Assembly: GCA_026119855.1 (NCBI GenBank)
Contig: JAOWBW010000442.1
Location: forward strand, 868,001 to 932,000
DNA from: Campanula takesimana
Lineage: Eukaryota > Streptophyta > Magnoliopsida > Asterales > Campanulaceae
Length of the DNA: 64,000 nt
Direction: 5' to 3'
Every line of letters starts with the position of its first letter. The first letter of the stretch is position 1. Below, piece by piece: positions 55,961-64,000 of this stretch. The position numbers and the translations under genes are program-made. The notes under the pieces are model-generated. The model saw nothing but the letters and a program-made list of their open reading frames with translations, ran no database searches and was not told the DNA's origin.

Positions 55961-58285
55961 TAGGGGTGAGCAAAAAAATCAAAAAAACACCGAAAAAACC
56001 GATAAACCGTTAAAACCGATAAAACGGAACCGAAAAATCGGTCCAATTAGTTATTGGGTTGGACCGGTTCCTGCTGCAAAGTTAAAAACCGTAAATATCG
56101 GTTTGATTTCGGTTTTTTAGTGACAAACCGTTAGTAGACACCGAACCGAACCGATAAGGTGGAAACGTCGTCGTTCGATTTATAATACATATATGCGTTA
56201 GGATTTTTCACCCTAGTCACTCTCGTCACTTTCAAATTCAATCCAGTCCACGCCTAAATCCACAACCCTAGCCGCCGACACCCATCTTCACTCGACTCGT
56301 TCCGTCGTCGGCGACAACTCAGGTAAATGTCTCCCTCTTTCTTTTTATCAAGGTTTTAATTCTTCCGATTTTGATTTTGTTTTTGTTTTTGTTTCATATA
56401 CCCTATATCTCTCATATGCGTTTAGCCGCCGACACCCGTCTTCACCGATTCGTTCCGTCGTCGGCGAACCTTTCGGTAAATGTCTCCCTCATTCTTAGTT
56501 TCTTTTTATCAAGGTTTTAACTATTTGGATTTTGATTTTATTTTCATACACAGTCTGTCCTAAACCTTGTTATGAACTTTTCTAAACCATACACAACTTC
56601 GTGTAGACTAAACTGGCTTGGATGTTGGAAATATTTCTTAACTATAGAGCAGAAACGACCTGGTAACTGGAGATTTCCAGCTTTACTATAGAAACTAGGC
56701 TATAATTTGCTCTGTTTATTGCCTTGGTCCTGTTAATAAATTCAGAGACCGCACATGTAGGAATTGTTTATTGAATAGTTTAAATGGTTCCATCATGTAT
56801 TCCCTTTGAGATGACATATCCTGTTTGTGTTTGAATCAACTATGAGAACAACATTGCTCAGTACCAAGTTAACAACCATGAACATGAGCAAATATGATCT
56901 AATTTTTGTGGTGGACAGTATCTGTTTTTTTTTTAATCTTATGTGTCTTGTTCATAAATCAAGGAAGATGGATCGAGTTACATTCTCGAGGAAAAATAAA
57001 GGTCTGCAAACACATCTAACTTTTTGATTTTGGTGCAGCATATTGAAGTCAATAGACTTGTGAAAGGTTGACCACTGGACAACTTGGAATTTCTGCAGTG
57101 GCTGAAACGCTATTGTGATTCTATTAATGGTGGCATTAATAAGATCTCTGGTCAGATTATACCTCAACTTGTTTTTGGTCTTCGTTCATTTTGTTTATTT
57201 TATTCTTGAATTCTTTGTTCTTAACATCCTTATCGGATTGATGTAGGGACCAAGCAAGTGAAAACTAACTTCTCGGAGGAGATTCATGCTTTGTCCAATG
57301 AGGTAATGACATTGCTTTGTCAAGACTGTTTTTGGCCTTTGGTTTGAAGTATCTCCATGTCTGAGTAATTTTTTGCTTAAAAATTTTGAGGACATGCAAT
57401 TCAGACATCCACACAAGTGTGTTTTTTACTAATGACAAGATTTCAACATGATCCACACAAACTGTGAATTCAAATGCATGATTAATTAATTTGCACTTAT
57501 GCACGTGTGTGTAGGACCTGCTCATCGCCATTTTTCTTGAGTTTATTGAACCCTTGGTTGCTATGTGGTTGGTGTAAAACCTTTACCACTTTTTATAGAA
57601 AATGCTCGTGTTATTAACCTTTTCTATATTATATTTCAGATAACAGAACTGAAGCTATCTGTGGACAATTTGGAGAAGGAAAGAGATTTCTATTTTGCAA
57701 AACTGCGGAACACAGAAATATTATGACAGTCTCCTGAAGTGGAGCAACTTCCGGTATTACTTTCCTCATGTCATGCAGGAAGGAATGCAGACTTTTTGTA
57801 GTGTTGAAGAAGTCTCTTTTGAAGTGTTGAAGAAGAGGAGAATTTTACATTTGTAATTCTCCTTATGTTTAACAACTTATTCTGGCATGGATGAATTTAA
57901 CTTTTTAATATTCTGATGATCATTTCAAACATCATACTTTTAAGCTTTATACGTAATCTTACATATGGATGGATGAACGTTATTTTTATCTGGGTTTTTT
58001 TTTTTTTTTTTTTTTTTGCTGAATGTCAAAATCTCTCATTTATATATGCCCAACAAAGCTTTTTCAATTCATTTGGATGAATTATGCAGATTTTTTTTTG
58101 TTAGGCTTTGTTGGCCCAACAAAGCCCAACAGTCCATTAAGAAACCGAACCAAACCGATATGACACCGAAACCGGATACACCGAACCATTAAGAAACCGA
58201 AGTTTAATGGTTTCGATTTACATAAAACCGATAGCTATTGGTTTGGTGTCGGTTTTACCCTAAAACCGATCCGTGCTCACCCCTA
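55961..58285. mobile_element. hAT-type element carrying a captured EB1 gene fragment
   Basis: The element is 2325 bp long. Ends are TAGGGGTGAGCA and TGCTCACCCCTA, flanked by a perfect 8-bp duplication TAGTAGGC (55953-55960 and 58286-58293). Subterminal AACCGATAAACC- and CGAACCG-type repeats lie at both sides. There is no transposase, so it depends on another element. The interior holds a GCCGCCGACACCC-containing tandem duplication (56265-56355 and 56423-56520) and three exons of an EB1 gene with their introns. Confidence 0.88.
57039..57753 (+). pseudogene. Captured fragment of an EB1 microtubule end-binding protein gene
   Basis: Three exon pieces are joined by GT-AG introns. 57039-57150 has HIEVNRLVKG, a stop, then PLDNLEFLQWLKRYCDSING, the end of the calponin-homology domain. 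57247-57302 has TKQVKTNFSEEIHALSNE, the linker. 57640-57753 has ITELKLSVDNLEKERDFYF, then KLRNTEIL, a stop, and QSPEVEQLP, the EB1 C-terminal coiled-coil domain. Both stops are TGA where Arg (CGA) and Cys (TGC) would fit. EB1 binds growing microtubule plus ends. The preserved introns show capture at the DNA level. This cannot make EB1, but it could give rise to small RNA matching the real gene. Confidence 0.85.
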
Positions 58286-58596
58286 TAGTAGGCCCTTGTT
58301 TTCATTTCAATAGACCTCAGAAGTTCCTAACTTCTATCTTTCTCTCTATTGTATACTCTCTATAATAGTCTAGAAATAAAATATTCTCTATTGAGATTAT
58401 GCTATTGGGAATATTTTGATCAACCAGTCAACAAAAATCCCTGGTGAATCAAGTCTAAAGCTCATGTGTATGGGCTTTGCCTGCAATACTCTTGGGCAAT
58501 AACTCCCCTAGGGCCCAAACAATTTCATTGTCCAACTCCGGCCCGGGCCTGCGGACTCATACACTCGACACTGTGGGAAGGAAGGGGTGGCTGGCA

Positions 58597-61500
58597 ATGC
58601 ATATACTATCAGTATCACCACCACCCTCCGCCTCCGTATCACTGCTGTTCGGTGGTAATACGGGCTCTAGAAAACCGACTAATATCCGGTTCAACTCCCT
58701 CTACACTCCGGTGACCAAGACCGTCGACGATCGCTCTTCCTCCAATTCCATGGCGACTGCTCCAACTCCCAAATGGGCTCAGAAAACCATAACCCTCCCT
58801 CCTCACCGGCGCGGCTGTCATCTCATCACTTCCAAGGTACCCTCTGCTCTCACCTCATTCAATTTCATTTTTTCCCTTTATCTATCTTACTCCCTCCCTA
58901 TATAGGAATAGGAATAGGAATAGGAATAGGACGCCCCAAATACAGAAATCAGTAACCCTTTTTATTTTTTCGATAATGTCCACGCCATAATAATAAGGAT
59001 GCGAGGAGAGGAATCGAACCCTAGCCCTCAACTCATCGAGTGTGAGGCTTTGTCTTTACTGGCCACTCCTTTGGGGGACATCAGTAACTTTTTTATTGTT
59101 AAAAAAAAAGTAACCTTTTTTATTATGTGACGGAGGGAGGGAGTATTTCCTATTATCCCCTTTGGCTTCTATATTTTGACTTCACCATCCCCAAGCTTTT
59201 TACTTTTATTTCCTCCCTTAGTATCAAAAGATTGTCCATTTCACATGCCAAACTTTTTATCGGTGATGTTTTACTTGTTTCTACCTACTTGAAATTCAGT
59301 TATATTCGCTCTTCATCCCTCAATGAATGGCCGTTCTTGAAGGCGAAATTTTGAAAGTTGACATCTACCAGTTTTGTGGCCTATATGTACATAAATACCA
59401 TTAATGATCTTATATGATATTCGTGACTTTACGGGAAATTATATACACGCTCACCAAACTAGTAAATACACATATTGTTTCTTAATTACAAAAATAAATA
59501 AAGGACACTTCAATCCTTAAGATCATAACCATAGTCCTAAATCGGTTGGGACATCCACTTATACAGATTTTACTTATTTTCATACGTTACCTCTACTCCT
59601 ACATTGACCATAACACCTACTTTTGTTAAATTCCCCCGAGAAGAGACTGATGCTAACGTTTCCACTCAACAAAGGAACGGAAACAATCATCTTTGACCCT
59701 CCAAACCCTACTGACACGAAATCTGGACTTTCCATGCCTTTGCTCGAATATTCAAATGTTTGTACAAATTTCGTTGTCATGTTTTCCAGTCCGATCAGTT
59801 TTTGGTAGGATTAGCCAGTGATGTATCTAGTAATACGGTGAGTGGAATTAAGAGTATGATTTGTTACATAAGGACATTTAGTTTGGGACGGAGGTATTAG
59901 TAGGAAAGGTTGGAAAATAGTCGTGGAGGAATGGAAAGGAACTGAAGGCCATTATAGGGAATATGTACTCGGTAACTACTTCGCGTCTACCGGAGTAGAT
60001 GCCATGTCAGTAGGACCATTCTTCTTGTCTTTTGCAGCGCTGGTGGTGGAACGAAGAAGCTTGCTTTGCGTTTGAATCCAATGGTGAAAGTAAAAGATTA
60101 GTGGGTGCGATAGTTTTGAAACAAATGTTAATGAGATAAGTAGGTGTGTCAAAATTGTATAGGTTTTTCAAATAGTGGTAAGATTTGAATGTAGGTGGGT
60201 GTAGTTACTAAATTAGGTGTTCTTATTTTTTACTAGTGGGTGAACTCACTAAGGTGTGCATATACATTATGGTGGGAGTGTGACCAGGGTCACAGAATTC
60301 GCCCAGAACGGGGTCGAATTCTGAATTCATTCGATCGAATTGAATCGGAATTCGATTCCGAATCAAAACGCCCAAATTCGCGACTGAGTTCGCCGTATCG
60401 TCGTATTGCGACTTGTCTGCCTGCGGCGAAGTGCGAACAGCGACATCGACTCTTCAATTTCGAAGTCGGCTCTTCAATTTCTGTCAACATCGGCTCCAAG
60501 TCTTCAATTTCTGCGACATCGTCTCTTCAATTTCGATATCGGCTCTTCAATTTCTGCGTTATTCTGGTGCGTCTGATTTTCTGAAAATTTGATGCTATCT
60601 ATTCTTACTACTTTGTTTAATTTAATATAGTTCTTTGATTTCTTAGAAGTCAACAAGTCAACATCTTTATTTAATTTTTTTTCCAGCAATAATATTATTT
60701 TTTACTCTTGTTATTTTGAAGACTGAGCAACAATTTAATCTATGTTTATATGTTTTCTCTTTTTTTTCCTAATATTTATTAAGTTTTTGTACTATATTTC
60801 CGCCTTGCTCGTAAAGGAGGATGAACCGTACCGTGTAATCATTTAGTATGTAATTTATTTATATAAGAATTCCTTTTTTAATATTTTTAATCAAAGTTAA
60901 CCTTACTAATACATGAAGCGAATTATGAATCGAATTCTTAACGAAAATACCTAAGCGAATCGCATTCACTCGGGGGTAGCGAATTCGTATCGCGAATCGG
61001 ACCGCGTGCCGAATTATGTGACGCTGAGTGTGACTTTAAATGTAAACTAGAACATGATGATTGGCAAGGATGTTTAAGTCTCACCTAATGAAAGGAATCA
61101 GTCAAGAGTAGGCATGATTGTAAGCAGAACAATACTAGGGGCACAAAAAAATCACAAAAACTTGCTCACAAAATCTTAGGTGTAATGATGTTATTGGTGT
61201 TTTTAATTAGAGTGTGGCGGGTCCATTATCGATGCAACCAATAAAATATCACCACCTCATTTTGTGAGCAAGATTTTGTGACTTTATTTTGTGTCCCTAG
61301 CATTGCTCTTGTAAGCATGCACTCATTGGTATCAAAGAGGATAGCAAGAAGCATGGCCTTCTTAAAGTTACAAAAGCATCATGCGTTGGAATGAAAGCAT
61401 TGATATGACTAATGGAGGTAGTTGCCCTCAAATTGGAAAGTACAAATACGGGTATCATGGAAGTTATATGAAGTATAATATAATTATTCTACCTCCCTCC

Positions 61501-62429
61501 CAAAATGAATGTGCGCATTCAGTCTTGATCAAGAGTAAATTTGGACATATATTTTGGGACGGAGGTAAAGTTCACAGTTATACAATCGTGTTGACATGTG
61601 CCATGTCGTGGTTGTCCGTAGCGGGTTTGAGTCTGCGGGCACATCAACTGTCTATAAGTAGTGTTCTAAAAGACGGGCGCCAAGGCGCTAGTCGGAGGTG
61701 GTCCGCCGCGACTTTCGTCAAATCGGCCAAATTAGGCGCTAGGTGGGATAGGCGGATCTAGGCGGATTTTGGCGGGTTTAGGCGGATTCAGTGAAAAAAA
61801 TGCGGATTCGGTGAGAAAAAGATTTGTTAATATTTTATCAATACACTACTCCGGTCTGGCCACAAATATAAGCAAAAAAAAAAAAACTAACTTTTCACAT
61901 ATTAAAATATAAATTAAAAATTTAGGCACTAGGCGCTTCTCCGTTAGTTAGATATTATTATTTTATTTAGAAACGATTATATCTTTACAAAAATTTAAAG
62001 TAAAATTCATAGAATACTTTTAGTAATAATTCAATTTTTGTGAAAATCAAAATATATTATTAGTTTTTGACAAATAACAAAAATAAGTGGCATTATTGTT
62101 TGAACAACTACATATATGCGCTAATTTCTCAGCCCCGCCTCCGCCCCGCCCTAGCGATTTTTAGAACACTGTTTATTAGTATTATCTCAAAGTGAAAATT
62201 TAATGTTTCAAAATTACTTAATTGACATAAATAAGATGGTGACTAGGAGGACTTCATTTTAGGGATTTAGATGTGATTTGTTACAATAAACCACGCTTCA
62301 TATGTAGAGATATCAAATGTAATTGTTAACCACGAGATATAGCATATAAGTGGTCAATACATCTCTTTCAACTAATGCTAATGATGAAATCTGTTTCTAA
62401 GAATGAATAAAATACAAGACAAGATTTTA

Positions 62430-62493
<64 letters not shown>

Positions 62494-63897
62494 GGTGCCT
62501 AACAAAGAATGAGAATCCCAAATATCATATGAATTTTAACGATCACTTCTGATGAATGTTTTTGTCTTTCATTATTTTATGTGCTGCTTCGTATTCTATT
62601 CTCCCTCAGTCCAGTAAAGTTAGTCTCACTTCTTTTGTTGTTTGTTTGAATGAGCTTTGAGGAACAATTATTATTTAATTTAATTCTCCTAATGAAAATA
62701 GCGTTGGGGTTCCTGATCGCTACTGGACTCACTCTATAGCTTGTTATTGATACACCTTTATATATACTATCACTAATATTTTTTAGATTTTCATTAAGAT
62801 AATTAAATTAACCTATAATTGTTGCTCAAAGTTCATTCAAACAAAAAAAAAGTGGAAACATCATTACGGGACGAAGGGAGTATTTGGTAAAATCTTCTAT
62901 TGTGCTAGTGTCTCTATTTTGTGGCAATGAGATAAGATTGTTCACTTCGCTGGTGTTATGGTTGTGCCAATAAAAGAAATATTGGTTTGAGCCTTGTGTT
63001 TTATTTCAGAGGTTTTGTAGACCGTACAAATGTGAACGACAATTATAATTCTTCTAAATTTTAAGATACCAGTACTTGCAGTTTCCAAGTTAAGGGGGTA
63101 ACGGCCTCCGTTTGCCATATCAATGTCTTCATTCTTACATATGCTTCTTAATCTCCTCTTGATACAAAAGAGGGCATGCTTACAGTCTTGTCTTGACGGA
63201 TTCCCTTTTTCATATACTTATATTGAAGAGACGTCATCTCCAGATCCTCCATTAAAGTAAGGGTGGTTGTCTCTTTGCTTAAATTGTAATAAATGGATTT
63301 CATCAAAGATGTGGGCAAACATTTTTTAAGCAAGAGGATAGTTGTTCTTATATTGTTTACTTCTTGATTTTGGCTGTTTTATTTTTGGCCATAATTGGTC
63401 AGGCAAATTATTTGTACTCTACTAAAGATTGACGATTTCGACATTGTTTCAAAATTGCTTGTTTGTCCATTCTCGTCACCTCCCATTCTTGTACTGTGCT
63501 TCCACGTGTTAACTCCTTTATTACGCTAGATCTTGAAGGAAATTGGTGAAGATCTATCAGAATTCAAATGCGGGCTTGCAAATCTTTTACGTAAGTGAAT
63601 ACCATTTCTGTAATAATTAATATTTTCAGAAAACTCTAGTGTGAAATTATTAATTGGGTTTTGTGCAACACATTTAACAGTGCAGCATACCAGTGCTTCA
63701 TTGACAATAAATGAAAACTATGATTCAGATGTTCGAGATGACACTGAGACGTTTCTCAACAGGATTGTCCCAGAGGTTTGTTAGTTTCCTTCATAGTTAT
63801 TTGTAGTGGTTGGTTTAAATATATATCCTAGTGCCTTATTTGGTTCCTGACTGTTTCATTCAGGGGAGGTCTGCACCTTGGAAACATACTATGGAAG
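58597..63897 (+). CDS. YjbQ/UPF0047-family protein, 5' part (runs off the window)
   Basis: Exons: 58597-58836, 63530-63590, 63681-63775 and 63864-63897. All are in phase, and the next exon is outside. The conserved domain starts WAQKTITLPPHRRGCHLITS and continues with ILKEIGEDLSEFKCGLANLL, QHTSASLTINENYDSDVRDD (a family hallmark), TETFLNRIVPE and APWKHT. YjbQ-family proteins have been linked to thiamine-phosphate synthesis activity in bacteria. The plant role is not settled. The first ATG (58597) adds 51 residues rich in Ser, Pro and Thr before MATAPTPKWAQK, a composition that suits a plastid or mitochondrial transit peptide. The ATG at 58750 would give the short cytosolic form. Intron 1 is 4.7 kb and full of transposons. 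A copia LTR ends about 165 bp before the first ATG. Confidence 0.9.
58889..59145. mobile_element. Stowaway-like MITE carrying a SINE
   Basis: Starts CTCCCTCCCTATATAGGAA and ends TGTGACGGAGGGAGGGAG, with TA flanks. It encloses the SINE at 58957-59079. Without the SINE it would be about 125 bp. Confidence 0.5.
58957..59079 (-). mobile_element. tRNA-related SINE
   Basis: Read on the minus strand, it has an A-box-like GTGGCCAGTAAAGAC and a B-box GGGTTCGATTCC spaced as in tRNA genes, and it ends in an A-rich tail (the T-rich 58958-58971 on the + strand). A perfect 9-bp target duplication ATCAGTAAC flanks it at 58948-58956 and 59080-59088. Confidence 0.75.
60285..61026. mobile_element. Non-autonomous hAT element, 742 bp
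   Basis: Left end CAGGGTCACAGAATTCG and right end CGAATTATGTGACGCTG are inverted repeats (15 of 17). The 8-bp duplication AGTGTGAC flanks it perfectly (60277-60284 and 61027-61034). Many GAATTCG/CGAATTC palindromes lie near both ends. Confidence 0.88.
60445..60558. repeat. CTCTTCAATTTC tandem repeat inside the 742-bp hAT
   Basis: Five imperfect units of the type TCGGCTCTTCAATTTC. On the minus strand they give GAAATTGAAGAG units. Confidence 0.85.
61134..61302. mobile_element. MITE with CTAGGGGCACAAA ends
   Basis: Left end CTAGGGGCACAAA with CTTGCTCACAAAATC, and right end GATTTTGTGAGCAAG-like text with TTTGTGTCCCTAG, are inverted repeats of about 40 bp with gaps. A related left end (CTAGTGGCACAAA) is at about 21670 in SRP72 intron 3. 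Target duplication not resolved. Confidence 0.65.
61659..62171. mobile_element. Non-autonomous hAT element with AGTGTTCTAAAA ends
   Basis: Left TAGTGTTCTAAAA and right TTTTTAGAACACTG are inverted. Subterminal GGCGGATT and AGGCGCTAG motifs are dense at the left and GCCCCGCC at the right. Flanks TCTATAAG and TTTATTAG match in 6 of 8 positions. Confidence 0.75.
62434..62490. repeat. TA microsatellite
   Basis: About 28 TA units in intron 1 of the YjbQ-family gene. Confidence 0.95.
62601..62880. mobile_element. Hairpin Stowaway MITE in YjbQ-family intron 1
   Basis: Starts CTCCCTCAGTCCAGTAAAGT, ends TTACGGGACGAAGGGAG. The interior has CTTGTTATTGATACACC and TTTTTAGATTTTCATTAAG, as in the copies at about 19346, 23341 and 45864. 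Confidence 0.75.
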
Positions 63898-64000
63898 GTT
63901 GGTCTGAAACATTACGCAATTTACAATTTTATTCTTGGTCTGACTACTCCACCATAAATTTTTTTAGTCCATTTAATCTTGAGCAAATTTTAAATTGGTT

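Larger units (their letters stand above)
55723..58430 (+). repeat. Copia-3 3' LTR, split by a hAT element
   Basis: The LTR opens TGTTATAAAATATT at 55723, has a short tandem repeat with AAGCTTTGTAAATATCTTCA (55813 and 55848), and a TATAAATA box at 55947-55954. It is interrupted at 55961-58285 and resumes with GGCCCTTGTTTTCATTTC. The right end, near 58430, is not sharply defined. Confidence 0.7.
58837..63529 (+). other. Intron 1 of the YjbQ-family gene, 4.7 kb
   Basis: Starts GTACCC, ends GCTAG. Contains a GGAATA microsatellite (58904-58930), a SINE inside a MITE, two non-autonomous hATs, a TAGGGGCACAAA palindromic MITE, a long TA microsatellite (62434-62490) and a hairpin Stowaway. The stretches 59146-60284 and 62881-63529 show nothing recognisable. 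Confidence 0.65.

Overview
This is plant nuclear DNA, most likely from a eudicot. The genes are split by GT-AG introns of up to 4.7 kb, and the space between them is AT-rich and packed with nested retrotransposons, hAT elements and Stowaway-type MITEs ending in CTCCCTCCGTCCC. Species and chromosome cannot be read from the sequence. There are no bacterial-type operons, rRNA genes or CRISPR arrays.

Three host genes lie on the + strand. (1) A six-exon gene for SRP72, the 72-kDa subunit of the signal recognition particle (18784-27880, 658 codons). (2) A ten-exon gene for a DUF547 protein with a short N-terminal leucine-zipper segment (43926-49468, 545 codons). (3) The first four exons of a YjbQ/UPF0047-family gene (58597-63897) that runs off the right edge.

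Left region (1-17917): the 3' part of an autonomous-type hAT transposase gene ends at about 2603. It sits inside the pol gene of a SIRE-type Ty1/copia element (copia-1). Copia-1 carries a very large extra ORF after pol. This ORF appears to have its own TATA box, a 597-bp intron and a classical nuclear localisation signal. The 3' LTR of copia-1 (9501-10965) is inserted in the LTR of a second, minus-strand copia element (copia-2, to 17917), whose pol is badly decayed.

Middle region (27881-43900): MITEs, a non-autonomous hAT (30906-31579), and two related short LTR elements (32871-36023 and 37640-40523) that carry gag and a protease-like domain but no reverse transcriptase, RNase H or integrase. 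The second of these, two Stowaway elements and a CGAGCTCG-rich element have all landed inside one ancestral MITE, now spread over 37623-43386.

Right region (50245-58430): a minus-strand copia LTR, then a copia-3 pol gene interrupted by a 3.4-kb solo LTR (51207-54621). The copia-3 3' LTR is split by a 2.3-kb hAT-type element that captured an intron-containing piece of an EB1 microtubule end-binding gene. This LTR ends close upstream of the YjbQ-family gene. Intron 1 of that gene holds a tRNA-related SINE, two further non-autonomous hATs and MITEs.

The most notable items are the spliced extra ORF of copia-1, the EB1-capturing hAT, the pair of gag-protease-only LTR elements, and a perfect 76-bp inverted repeat in the SRP72 promoter.
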